64,000 nucleotides of DNA from Scleromatobacter sp038243995. Its GTDB lineage: Bacteria > Pseudomonadota > Gammaproteobacteria > Burkholderiales > Burkholderiaceae_C. Of the stretch, positions 1 to 10,315 are shown one piece after another; the stretch's first letter is position 1, and the number at the start of each line of letters is the position of its first letter. The stretch covers positions 1-64,000 of the forward strand of contig JBBRTV010000011.1 of assembly GCA_038243995.1 (NCBI GenBank), written 5' to 3'. The position numbers were made by a program, and so were the translations under genes. Below the pieces are notes generated by a model. It made no database searches. It was not told the origin of the DNA and was given only the letters and a program-made list of their open reading frames with translations.

Positions 1-45
1 CTCTTAATCCGTAGGTCGAGTGTTCGAGTCACTCAGGGCCCACCA
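1..45 (+). tRNA. tRNA-Lys(CTT), 3' part only
   Basis: The window opens inside an anticodon loop reading CTCTTAA, which gives anticodon CUU (lysine, codon AAG). A T-arm follows with a GAGTG/CACTC stem around a TTCGAGT loop, then the 3' acceptor strand AGGGCCC (35-41), discriminator A and an encoded CCA at 43-45. The 5' half lies outside the window. tRNA 3' ends are common integration targets, and the metal-resistance genes start just downstream, so this may be the edge of an island. I cannot tell whether this is the intact gene or a displaced 3' copy. Confidence 0.85.
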
Positions 46-64
46 AAATTAAGTAATTAAATCA

Positions 65-98
65 ACGGCTTACAGCAATTTCGCTGTAAGCCGTTTTT
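65..98 (+). terminator. Intrinsic terminator after tRNA-Lys
   Basis: A perfect 12-bp stem (65-76 pairing with 83-94) with a 6-base loop is followed at once by TTTTT. It lies 20 bases past the encoded CCA, as expected for the terminator of the tRNA transcript. Confidence 0.85.
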
Positions 99-104
99 GT
101 TTGT

Positions 105-134
105 GCGATTGCGATTGCGATTGCGATTGCGATT
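105..134. repeat. Hexanucleotide tandem repeat (GCGATT)x5
   Basis: Five exact head-to-tail copies of GCGATT lie directly behind the tRNA terminator. The copies are identical, so copy number could vary by slippage. No gene function is apparent. Confidence 0.9.
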
Positions 135-379
135 GCCATATCGTTGCCAGAATCGTTGCCCATGGTGTTGATCGAATCAGCGCAGGTACCAGTCGCTGAC
201 TGTGGTCGCCGACCCACGCCGCATCGCGCTACGGCCTGACAACTGTTCAGATCGTCAGTAGCTCCCGAACTTTCCCGAAGTCCCGCTGCTGAGCTTGGCC
301 GCTTCGGACGCGATGACTGGCCGTGCTTTTTCAACGAGAGGCATGCGGGGGGCTTATCGAGTCGCGGTAACATCTGTGG
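135..379. other. Non-coding stretch between tRNA and metal island
   Basis: No convincing gene is seen here. Short frames on both strands lack family resemblance and a ribosome binding site. Base composition is more AT-rich than the genome behind it. If the tRNA is an island junction, this is where an integrase or its remnant would be expected, and none is visible. Confidence 0.5.
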
Positions 380-823
380 GTGCGTACGCTAACCCGTTTC
401 CTCGTCTTGTGGCTCCTGGCCCTTGCGCTCCCGATCCAGGGGGTCGCTGCGGCGACGATGCGCCACTGCGGGTCGGAGCGTGGGCATGCGAGTGATGTCG
501 TGGTACATCGATCGATGCACGTGGATGCGAAATCGTATTCGATGGTCGTGATGTGGGCCGGTACGGCAGAGCACGAACATCACCGTCTCCATGCGCACTC
601 GCACGTGGCTGCTGCTGAGCCCGCCCATGATCACGCTTCGCACGACAAAGGTAGTTGCAGCGCCTGCGCATCGTGTTGCAGCGCGCTGGCTATTCTGACG
701 ACCCCGGCGATGCCGATGGCCGCCACGGTCGTTCGCACTGCAGCGGTCGCGCTGCCCACGGCGCTCGTCGTGGCTTTCCTGACTGACGGCCCCGACCGTC
801 CTCCACGCTCGATTTTCGGCTGA
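380..823 (+). CDS. Small exported His/Cys-rich protein of the copper island
   Basis: A 147-residue protein from a GTG start. It has a clear signal peptide of about 24 residues (arginine-containing N-terminus, LVLWLLALALPIQG core). The mature part is rich in histidine (HEHHRLHAHSH around residues 70-80, then HDHASHDK) and has a cysteine cluster, CSACASCCSA, before a hydrophobic C-terminal stretch. This His block plus CxxCxxCC layout is typical of small exported or membrane proteins found in copper and other metal clusters (DUF2946/CopL-like), but I cannot assign a family firmly. It probably binds Cu or another soft metal in the periplasm. It leads the island, about 250 bases ahead of the next gene. 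Confidence 0.6.
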   Translation: MRTLTRFLVLWLLALALPIQGVAAATMRHCGSERGHASDVVVHRSMHVDAKSYSMVVMWAGTAEHEHHRLHAHSHVAAAEPAHDHASHDKGSCSACASCCSALAILTTPAMPMAATVVRTAAVALPTALVVAFLTDGPDRPPRSIFG

Positions 824-1079
824 TCTGGTCAACTGATGAGTTGTCGGCGCTTCACGTCGGCGTCTTCAAATTTGGCTGACCGACGCCCGAGCTGCATCCC
901 CTCAGATTCCCCTGAGGCAGTGACTCCCTCTCCTTGACCTTCACGTCGCCCGTGACGCAATAGCCTGCGGGCTGCTTCTGTGGCGTTGAGTCCAGAGGGT
1001 TCCCACCGGGTGCTCCGCACCGTATGCAACTCTCCCGTTGGCAGCGCATTCCAGCAATGCGCGTCACCCGAGATCCGAT

Positions 1080-1412
1080 ATGAAATCTTTCCCCCTCTGG
1101 ATGATCGGCGCGGTGGTTGTGATGCCGACCGTCACTGTCGCTCAGCCGACGACCACGCCGATGCCCGCATCTTCTGCTGCGGCGTCCGGCTACCGGTCGG
1201 TCTTCAAGGACTACCTGCGGCCCACTCCTGCGGCGATGTCCGCAGACAAGGCGTGGCTTGAGGCCAACCGAACCGTGCGCGAAGTCGACCAGATGGACAT
1301 GGCCTCCATGCCATCGATGAAGCCGAGCGAGGCAACCGTGCCCATGAAGCCACCTCTAGGCAAAGCCTCTGACGTCGATGCTGGGCATCAGAAACACAAC
1401 AAGGGTCATTGA
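1080..1412 (+). CDS. Small periplasmic Met/His-containing protein, copper operon
   Basis: A 110-residue product. I chose the ATG at 1080 because it starts a good signal peptide (KSFPLWMIGAVVVMPTVTVAQ), whereas upstream starts add an arginine/serine-rich tail. The mature protein has YRSVFKDYLRP, a run of methionines (MDMASMPSMKP) and ends HQKHNKGH. Such short proteins are common just ahead of TolC/multicopper-oxidase genes in proteobacterial copper clusters. The biochemical role is unknown, and Met/His-rich ends suggest Cu binding. Its TGA lies 2 bases before the next gene's ATG, so the two are probably translationally coupled. Confidence 0.65.
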   Translation: MKSFPLWMIGAVVVMPTVTVAQPTTTPMPASSAAASGYRSVFKDYLRPTPAAMSADKAWLEANRTVREVDQMDMASMPSMKPSEATVPMKPPLGKASDVDAGHQKHNKGH

Positions 1413-1414
1413 GC

Positions 1415-2797
1415 ATGAAAATCCACTCCAGCGGTCGCGTGCGTCTGACAGCCGTCGGCGCTTGCGTGCTCTTTCTCGGCGGCTGCGCAAGCTTCACCGC
1501 CGATGGCGGCTTGAACGACGTTTCAAGACTCGCGCAGACGCGCACCGGCGTCACGGTTCAATTGTCGAAGGAGGCGCCCACCGACGACGAGCGTATCAAG
1601 ATCGGCGCGCTCCTCAGCCAGCCGCTGACCCCGGACACGGCGGTGCAGATCGCGCTGTTGAACAACCGCTATCTCAAGGTCACTCTGGCCGAGCTGGGTG
1701 TCGCCGAAGCCGACCTGGTGCAGTCCGGTCGACTTTCGAACCCCGGTGTCAGCTTCAGCAGAGTCAGCGGCGGCGGCGTCACGGAGGTCGATCGCGGCAT
1801 CTCCTTCAACATCGCATCGCTCATCGCCTTGCCCTTGCGGCGAGGAATTGAACGCAATCGGTTCGAGCAAGCCAAGCTTGCGGCGGCGCTGCAGGCCACG
1901 ATGACCGCTGGCGAAACACGGCGCGCATTCTTCGAGGCCGTCGCCGCGCAGCAGACGGCCGATTTCATGGAACAGGTCAACCAGTCGGCGCAAGCGTCCG
2001 CGGAGCTGGCCGGTCGCATGAAGGCGGTGGGCAACTGGAGCAGGCTCGATCAGGCGCGCGAGCAGGTCTACTACGCCGAGACGATCGCCCAGCTTGCGCG
2101 GGCCCGGCTGGACGTCACGACGACGCGCGAGCGACTCGTCCAGCTCCTGGGCCTGGACGACAACCAACTGGCGTTCTCCTTGCCAGCTCGCCTGCCCGAC
2201 CTGCCCAAGGCGCCGCGCGAGGTGAGCGGCGCGGAAGCACAAGCCTTCAGCCAGCGCCTCGACGTGCAGGTCGCCCAACGAGACGCCCAAGCGACCGCGG
2301 ACGCGCTCGGCCTCACGCGCACGACGGGGTTCATCAACGTCTTCGACGCGGGGTACGCCGACAAAAGCACAACGGGATCGCCCCGAGAGCGCGGCTATGC
2401 CGTATCTCTGGAACTGCCGATCTTCGATTGGGGTGCTGCGAGAACAGCGCGCGCCGAGGCCTCGTACATGGAAGCCGTTCACCGCACGGCGGCGGCGGCG
2501 ATCCGGGCACGCTCGGAGGTCCGACAGGCCTACGCGACGTACCGCACGGACTATGACCTGGCGGTGCACTATCGCGACGAGGTCGTGCCGCTGCGCAGGT
2601 CCATCTCCGACGAGATGCTCCTTCGCTACAACGGGATGCTGGCGAGCACGTTCGAACTGCTCGCCGATGCGCGCGATCAGATGGTCAGCGTCAACGCGGC
2701 GATCAACGCGCAACGCGATTTCTGGCTCGCCGACACGACCCTGCAAGCTGTCATCAGCGGCGGGCCAGCCCCTACACAGATGAGCACTTCCCAATGA
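1415..2797 (+). CDS. TolC-family outer-membrane efflux lipoprotein (copper module 1)
   Basis: A 460-residue outer-membrane factor. The N-terminus has a lipoprotein signal (VLFLGGCAS) and the body shows the repeated long helical segments of the OEP/TolC fold, including the family-like AVQIALLNNRYLKVTLAELG near residue 80 and a second repeat after residue 250. It should form the outer-membrane channel of an export system. It overlaps the multicopper oxidase by 4 bases (ATGA), so the two are co-translated. No RND pump adjoins it; the island's RND pump lies 10 kb downstream with its own TolC protein. This channel may therefore serve another pump or work with the oxidase module. Start set at ATG 1415 rather than the TTG at 1409. 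Confidence 0.88.
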   Translation: MKIHSSGRVRLTAVGACVLFLGGCASFTADGGLNDVSRLAQTRTGVTVQLSKEAPTDDERIKIGALLSQPLTPDTAVQIALLNNRYLKVTLAELGVAEADLVQSGRLSNPGVSFSRVSGGGVTEVDRGISFNIASLIALPLRRGIERNRFEQAKLAAALQATMTAGETRRAFFEAVAAQQTADFMEQVNQSAQASAELAGRMKAVGNWSRLDQAREQVYYAETIAQLARARLDVTTTRERLVQLLGLDDNQLAFSLPARLPDLPKAPREVSGAEAQAFSQRLDVQVAQRDAQATADALGLTRTTGFINVFDAGYADKSTTGSPRERGYAVSLELPIFDWGAARTARAEASYMEAVHRTAAAAIRARSEVRQAYATYRTDYDLAVHYRDEVVPLRRSISDEMLLRYNGMLASTFELLADARDQMVSVNAAINAQRDFWLADTTLQAVISGGPAPTQMSTSQ

Positions 2798-4191
2798 CTT
2801 CACGTCGACAGTTTTTCATGAGCGCGGGCGCGGTTGCCGTCAGCGCCGCCTCCGTCAGCCGGGTTGGCGCGGCATCGTTGCCGGAAGCAGCCACCATGGG
2901 AGGCTCGGCCACGATGCCTCCCGTGCTGCCGCCCAACGGGCGCCCGTATCACCCGGTGACCACGCTCAACGGCTGGTCGCTGCCCTGGCGGATGAACAAC
3001 GGCGTCAAGGAATTCCACCTGGTCGCCGAGCCCGTGGTTCGCGAGGTCGCACCCGGCATGAAGGCGAACCTCTGGGGCTACAACGGTCAGTCGCCGGGCC
3101 CGACGATCCAGGTCGTCGAGGGCGATCGCGTTCGAATTTTCGTGACCAACAAGCTGCCGGAGCACACCAGCGTGCACTGGCACGGTCAGCCGGTGCCGAA
3201 CGGGATGGACGGCGTCACGGGTCTGACCCAGCCCGGCATCCAGCCAGGCAAGACTTTCGTCTACGAGTTCGTCGCGAAGCGCCCGGGTACGTTCATGTAC
3301 CACCCGCACGCCGACGAAATGACGCAGATGGCGATGGGGATGATGGGCTTCTGGGTCACCCACCCCAAGGATCCCGACACAATGCGCGTCGACCGGGACT
3401 TCGTCTTCCTGCTCAATGCCTATGACATCGATCCCGGCAGCTTCACGCCGCGCGTGAACACGATGCTGGAATTCAACCTCTGGACGTTCAATAGCCGCGC
3501 CTTTCCGGGCATCGACCCGATGGTCGTGCGCCAGGGCGACCGGGTGCGCATTCGCGCGGGCAACCTGACGATGACCAATCACCCGATTCACCTGCACGGC
3601 CACGAGTTCGAGGTGACCGGAACCGATGGCGGATGGATCCGTCCCCAGGCGCGCTGGCCCGAGGTGACGACCGACATCGCAGTAGGGCAGATGCGCGCGA
3701 TCGAATTCGTCGCGGACAACCCTGGCGACTGGGCCTTCCACTGCCACAAGTCGCACCACACGATGAATGCGATGGGCCACAGCGTGCCCACCATGATCGG
3801 GGTCGACCAGCGCGGCGTCGCCGAGAAGATCAACAAGGTCGTTCCCGACTACATGGTGATGGGCGACCGCGGCCAATCGATGGGCGGCATGGAGATGCCG
3901 ATTCCCGAGAACACGTTGCCGATGATGGGCGGCGAAGGACCGTTCGGCGGCGTCGAGATGGGCGGCATGTTCACGGTCTTGAAGGTGCGTCCCGACCAGA
4001 AGGCCGGGGACTACAAGGATCCGGGCTGGTTCAAGCACCCGGCCGGCACGGTGGCCTACGAGTGGCAAGGCGAGGCGCCCGAGGCGCCCCGAGACACCCA
4101 CGCGGGAGGCCAGTCGATGCCGGCCATGAACAAGTCCATGAACATGGAAATGACAGTGCGAAAGCCCGTCGGCCATGGAGGTCATGAATGA
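2794..4191 (+). CDS. Tat-exported multicopper oxidase (CopA/CumA type)
   Basis: A 465-residue blue copper oxidase. It starts with a twin-arginine signal (SRRQFFMSAG). The copper-ligand motifs are in order: HWHG, HPH, HPIHLHGHEF and the type-1 segment HCHKSHHTMNAM, whose spacing keeps the Cys, His and axial Met ligands. A methionine-rich stretch follows (MGGMEMPIPENTLPMMGG), then a His/Met-rich tail ending GGHE. It is expected to oxidise Cu(I) to the less permeant Cu(II) in the periplasm, using O2. It is shorter than plasmid CopA (about 600 residues) because it lacks the long central Met-rich insert. It lies between the TolC-type gene (4-base overlap) and the CusF-like gene. Confidence 0.92.
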   Translation: MTSRRQFFMSAGAVAVSAASVSRVGAASLPEAATMGGSATMPPVLPPNGRPYHPVTTLNGWSLPWRMNNGVKEFHLVAEPVVREVAPGMKANLWGYNGQSPGPTIQVVEGDRVRIFVTNKLPEHTSVHWHGQPVPNGMDGVTGLTQPGIQPGKTFVYEFVAKRPGTFMYHPHADEMTQMAMGMMGFWVTHPKDPDTMRVDRDFVFLLNAYDIDPGSFTPRVNTMLEFNLWTFNSRAFPGIDPMVVRQGDRVRIRAGNLTMTNHPIHLHGHEFEVTGTDGGWIRPQARWPEVTTDIAVGQMRAIEFVADNPGDWAFHCHKSHHTMNAMGHSVPTMIGVDQRGVAEKINKVVPDYMVMGDRGQSMGGMEMPIPENTLPMMGGEGPFGGVEMGGMFTVLKVRPDQKAGDYKDPGWFKHPAGTVAYEWQGEAPEAPRDTHAGGQSMPAMNKSMNMEMTVRKPVGHGGHE

Positions 4192-4262
4192 CGAGGAAAC
4201 GTCGATCAGCTGTCCCCAAAGAATCATCTTCAGACATCAATCCTCGCTCCTCCGACCTCAAT

Positions 4263-4610
4263 ATGAAAGAAGCCATGAACCAATTTCCAAAATTTCTGGC
4301 CGCGACCCTCTTTGCAACTTCCCTCATCGCCGTGCCTGGCGTCCAAGCCAGCGATATGCCTGACGCCACCGGCACCTCGTTCGCGATGGAGATGTCCCAC
4401 GGCGAAGTCAAGGGCATCGACAAGGAAGGCGGCAAGCTCACCATCAAGCACGGCGAGCTGAAGAACCTTGGCATGCCCGCAATGACCATGGTCTTCCGCG
4501 TCAAGGATCCCGCGATGCTGGGCCAGGTCGAGACCGGCGACCAGATCGACTTCATGGCGGAGAAGGTCAACGGTGTCTTGACTGTGACGATGCTTGCGCC
4601 GGCGCACTGA
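4263..4610 (+). CDS. CusF-like periplasmic copper-binding protein
   Basis: About 115 residues. ATG 4263 or ATG 4275 (MNQFPKF) both give a signal peptide cleaved after VQAS; longer forms overlap the oxidase gene and look spurious. The mature domain carries the CusF/CopK-type site: a histidine in IKHGELKNLG followed by MPAMTM. In E. coli CusF the Cu(I) ligands are His, two Met and a Trp in NWPEMTM. Here that Trp is Met (GMPAMTM), a variant seen in relatives, so the site would be His plus three Met. Likely role: periplasmic Cu(I)/Ag(I) chaperone that hands metal to an efflux system. Confidence 0.87.
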   Translation: MKEAMNQFPKFLAATLFATSLIAVPGVQASDMPDATGTSFAMEMSHGEVKGIDKEGGKLTIKHGELKNLGMPAMTMVFRVKDPAMLGQVETGDQIDFMAEKVNGVLTVTMLAPAH

Positions 4611-4700
4611 GCCGATCAAGCAGATCCAGGCCCAGGCACCTCGCCTTTGAATGTCGGCCCCATCCGTTGCAACTACACAGTCATCCAGCGAGAGATTGAA

Positions 4701-5069
4701 ATGAAGAAGCTCAGCATCATCGGCATGGCCCTTGTGTTCGCCAGCACCCTCGCGCTCAGCCAACTGGCCCAGGCCCACGCTTCGCTCAAGAGCTCCTCGC
4801 CAGCGGAGGGCGCGACCGTCGCGGTGGCGCCCAGGGATATCTCGCTGACCTTCAGCGAGAAGGTCGAGGAGGCGTTCAGTGCAATCACGCTCAAGGATGC
4901 CGCCGGCAAGGGCGTGACTGCCTCCAAGGCGCACGTCGATGCCGCCGACGGCGCGACATTGCACCTCGACGCGCCGCCGCTCGCGTCAGGCGCGTACTCG
5001 GTTCAATGGGTCGCCGTCGCACACGACGGGCATCGCCGCACCGGGGAATTCAGGTTCACGGTGAAGTGA
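4701..5069 (+). CDS. copC: CopC copper-binding protein
   Basis: 122 residues. ATG 4701 begins a typical Sec signal peptide (KKLSIIGMALVFASTLALS) ending QA, so the mature protein starts with His, the usual first copper ligand of CopC (HASLKSSSPAEG). The beta-sandwich ends with SGAYSVQWVAVAHDGHRRTG and FRFTVK, matching the CopC/YobA family with its second His-containing site. The stop codon overlaps the copD start by one base (TGATG), the usual copC-copD coupling. Likely role: periplasmic copper carrier. Confidence 0.92.
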   Translation: MKKLSIIGMALVFASTLALSQLAQAHASLKSSSPAEGATVAVAPRDISLTFSEKVEEAFSAITLKDAAGKGVTASKAHVDAADGATLHLDAPPLASGAYSVQWVAVAHDGHRRTGEFRFTVK

Positions 5070-5977
5070 TGGATGCGGCCTCGATGCTCCAGGTCGGCTC
5101 GGCCGTCCTGGTGAATGTGTGCTTCTCGCTCGTTGTCGGCACGCTCACGGCCAGGATCTGGCTGCGAGGCGGTGCCGAGGCGGCGCGCCGTGCACACATC
5201 GAGCGCACCTTGATCCGGACCGGGCTGACAGCTGCTGGTGTGGCCGTTGTCGGCATGTGTCTGTCGATGTGGGCGGCAGCTGCAGTCATGATGGGCGGCT
5301 CACTCGGTGACTCTGCGGCGATGATCTGGACGATGGTGATTCACACCGCCTATGGCCACGCCGGACTGGCAGGGCTGGCCATCCTCCTGGTGACCGGCGC
5401 GCTGAGCGCTCTATCGCGAAGTTCAACGAAAGTGGACGCCGCCAAAACCGTTTTGCTGCTCGGCTTCGCCGCCAGTCGGGCCCTGGTCAGCCACGCCGGA
5501 GAAGGCGGCATGTTCACGCTGGGCCTGGGGATCGAATGGATTCACCTGCTGCTCATCGCACTTTGGCTTGGCGGCGTGGCCGTCGGTGGCTGGCTCGTGG
5601 TTCCGTTGGCGAACGCCGCAGATCCAGGCGCCAGCCTGCCGATCAGCCGCTATCTCGCGCTCCTGTCGCACGCAGCGACCATCGCGCTTGTCGGCATCTT
5701 CGCGACCGGCCTCTACAACGCCTGGCAGCGCATCGGCACCTTGCAGAACGTGCTCGGCAACGCCTACGGCGAAGCCTTGCTGGTGAAACTGGGCTTCGTG
5801 CTGCTGGCGGTGGCGCTCGGCGGCTATAACAAGGTTTGGGGGTTCCCGGCCCTCATGCGCTCGACCGAGGCCAATGCGCGTGTGGTTGCCATTCTCCGTA
5901 TCGAGTCCGTCCTGCTGCTGGGAGCGCTCGCGGCAGCCGCCGTGCTTGCGACGCAGCAACCTCCGATGGCGGTGTAA
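5069..5977 (+). CDS. copD: CopD inner-membrane copper resistance protein
   Basis: 302 residues with about eight hydrophobic segments and the CopD family layout, including HTAYGHAGLAGL in the middle, GLGIEWIHLLLIALWLGGVA, then FATGLYNAWQRIGTL and LLVKLGFVLLAVALGGYNK. The start at 5069 shares one base with the copC stop; longer forms read through copC out of frame. CopC and CopD together are thought to move copper from the periplasm into the cytoplasm. It closes the first copper run, after which the sequence is degenerate for about 800 bases. Confidence 0.92.
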   Translation: MDAASMLQVGSAVLVNVCFSLVVGTLTARIWLRGGAEAARRAHIERTLIRTGLTAAGVAVVGMCLSMWAAAAVMMGGSLGDSAAMIWTMVIHTAYGHAGLAGLAILLVTGALSALSRSSTKVDAAKTVLLLGFAASRALVSHAGEGGMFTLGLGIEWIHLLLIALWLGGVAVGGWLVVPLANAADPGASLPISRYLALLSHAATIALVGIFATGLYNAWQRIGTLQNVLGNAYGEALLVKLGFVLLAVALGGYNKVWGFPALMRSTEANARVVAILRIESVLLLGALAAAAVLATQQPPMAV

Positions 5978-6395
5978 CGGTCTTGAACGCCATGCACCGC
6001 AGTCGACCTTCGGACAGTTCGGCCAAGGCCTTCTTGACCAACTCTTGGGTACCACTATGAAATCCGGTTTTCGCCCACAGACGAAAAGACAGTTCGCCAC
6101 CTTTGCTTTGGTGTTGAAGGCGAACTGCGGCCCGGCTCTCCACGGCGTGGCGTGCAGGTGGCGCCAAATCTTGCTGTCATGGTTTTGCCATGACGCGTCA
6201 AGTTCTCTGACGAAGTCGTCGACGGCGGATTTGTCAGGCTCGGCACCGGCTTTGATGGCAACGTTTTCCTGCAGCGCCTGGACGCCGGTCGAAAGCTTGA
6301 ACAGCGCGGGAGTGCTGCCTTCGACCGATCAGGCAGCTTCGCAGGGGCCACCCCTGGTCAATCGCTTGCCGAGATCGACGATTTGATCTGCTGGC
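5978..6395. other. Degenerate DNA between copD and the DUF302 remnant
   Basis: No intact gene. Reading frames on both strands are interrupted, and none of the fragments could be matched to a family. Together with the truncated DUF302 frame behind it, this looks like the scar of one or more lost island genes. Confidence 0.5.
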
Positions 6396-6731
6396 AAGGC
6401 CCACGCCGCGTCGGCTCAGGCCCTCAAGACTGAAAGTTTCGGTGTGCTGAGCGACATCGATGTCCAGGTCACGATGAAAGCCAAGCTCGGGATCGACATG
6501 CGTCCCCACCGCATCCTCGGCGCGCGCCCGTGCAACGCGACCGTACGCCAGGAGGACGATGCATCGTTGACGGTTGGTTTCATGGACCCAGGGGCTGTGA
6601 TGCAGATGACGAGCCATCCGCAGGTGGCCGAGGTTGCCAGGGCAGTACGCCAGAAGATGGAACGGGCACGCGACTCGATCTCCGGTCGAGGAGCGTCTTG
6701 GCAGGCGGGACGTCTCTCCGTTTGGATTTGA
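6396..6731 (+). pseudogene. DUF302 protein remnant (truncated, internally deleted)
   Basis: The frame reads KTESFGVLSDIDVQVTMKAK then LGIDMRPHRILGA, characteristic of DUF302 proteins. It then jumps straight to RPCNATVRQEDDAS and VGFMDPGAVMQM, followed by a normal DUF302-like end (PQVAEVARAVRQKMERARDS). Two things are missing: the N-terminal part with any credible start and ribosome binding site, and about 20 residues normally found between ILGA and LPCNV. DUF302 genes often accompany copper and other metal genes. I read this as a decayed gene, not a functional short form. Confidence 0.75.
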
Positions 6732-6797
6732 AGGTTGGGTAATTCCGGCGTGGCTTGCCGCTTGCCCCTTTATGCATCACAGGAACGAAAGCAGCAC

Positions 6798-9376
<2,579 letters not shown>

Positions 9377-9380
<4 letters not shown>

Positions 9381-9825
9381 CTACCGACCAAAAATGCCCG
9401 CTTCATCCGCAGTTCGAAGCGGACGTTGCCCCATCGGCGCCGACGCTGATCGCATTCCTGGATGACCATCGCCGGCTCTCATCGCACATGGAACAGGCAT
9501 CCCCCATGGTGGCAGGGGCGACGATGCAGTGCACTCCTACGGACGACTTGGCCAGGCAGTGGGATCCGTGATCCAGATCACGGGCAGGGTGCTCGGGGCG
9601 AACCTCTCGCTGGCGGAGGTCGTCACCGTGGTCGTGATGGCTGGGCGGCATCGCTTTGGGTCGACTCGACGCATCGTGGTGCACGCGGCGCATGGTGCAA
9701 GACGACGCGCAGGCGATCGCCGGCGCCGCTGCGCGCCCGCAGAGATCCTGAGACCGGTCGTGGCCATGTCACGTCGATTTGTCCTGGATCATCTCGTTCA
9801 CCGACACCTCCGGTAGACTCATTGC
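9377..9825 (+). pseudogene. Frameshifted small gene behind the ATPase (SRPBCC-like?)
   Basis: A GTG overlapping the ATPase stop opens a frame starting TTDQKCPLHPQFEADV and containing FLDDHRRLSSHMEQAS; it stops at 9571. From about 9529 a second frame continues with GQAVGSVIQITGRVLGANLS and LAEVVT. The two halves together resemble a START/SRPBCC-type small protein often found in metal clusters (lid-like DDHxRLSSHM followed by G-AVGS-I--GRV-G--L---E-VT). The join is a frameshift and the C-terminal half is arginine-rich nonsense. The family assignment is from memory of the motif order and is tentative. The rest of this 445-base stretch holds nothing else I can support. Confidence 0.45.
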
Positions 9826-10236
9826 GTGTCATCCCGTTCGCGTCCTCGCTGGTTGTCTGCGTTCCTGGTCGTGGCCTTCCTGTTCATGCAGATGGCCGTG
9901 TCGGCTTACGCGTGTCAACAATCGGTCGAGGCCGTCGAGGCCGTCGGGGCCCTCGCCATGGCGGACATGCCAGGCTGCGATGGCGTCATGAACAGCGGAC
10001 TGGACCGCAAGGCGCCGCAGATGTGCAAGGCGCATTGCGACCAGGGCAAGCAGGCCGCCAATCCGGTTGCGGCCACCGATTCGGTACCGGCTGCGACCTT
10101 GCGCGCTGTCGTCGAGTGGCCGCTCACCGTCGAGCTTCAACCCGCGACGAATGCCATCGACCAGAGCGTCGCGTCCGGCGCGCCTCCCCCCGGAGCGCCT
10201 CCTCTATACCTGTCCTTCCTCGTCCTTCGCAACTAG
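9826..10236 (+). CDS. Small exported Cys-motif protein ahead of the Cus operon
   Basis: 136 residues from a GTG start. A signal segment (FLVVAFLFMQMAVSAYAC) is followed by an acidic linker with a three-fold EAVEAVGA-like repeat, then MADMPGCDG and MCKAHCDQGKQA. The MPGC...CKAHC-GxQ arrangement recurs in small proteins encoded just upstream of cusC/czcC-like genes in Burkholderiales. The function is not established, and a metal-binding or sensing role in the periplasm is a guess. Its end lies 79 bases before the CusC-like gene. Confidence 0.65.
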   Translation: MSSRSRPRWLSAFLVVAFLFMQMAVSAYACQQSVEAVEAVGALAMADMPGCDGVMNSGLDRKAPQMCKAHCDQGKQAANPVAATDSVPAATLRAVVEWPLTVELQPATNAIDQSVASGAPPPGAPPLYLSFLVLRN

Positions 10237-10315
10237 ATCGGCCGCTAGGCTCGGCCTGACGCCCTCCTGGGCGTTCGGCTGACCGGGTTCGTTCCAAGAC
10301 AGCGAAGGACATGAC

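Noticed and set aside
62..373. Minus-strand frame with an (AI)n run next to the tRNA, as a possible integrase tail
   Set aside because: The AI run is only the translation of the GCGATT repeat and the next residues are the terminator hairpin. No integrase motif is present.
900..1000. CueR/MerR- or CopR-type promoter ahead of the first copper genes
   Set aside because: TTGACC at 934 and a CCTCAG/CTGAGG hairpin at 900-917 are present, but no convincing spaced -10 or operator dyad could be matched to a known copper regulator.
2800..4227. Long minus-strand frame opposite the multicopper oxidase
   Set aside because: His/Arg-rich shadow of a well-supported gene; no start site or family features. 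The same holds for other long antisense frames over acnB, the RND pump, PBP1A and the hybrid kinase.
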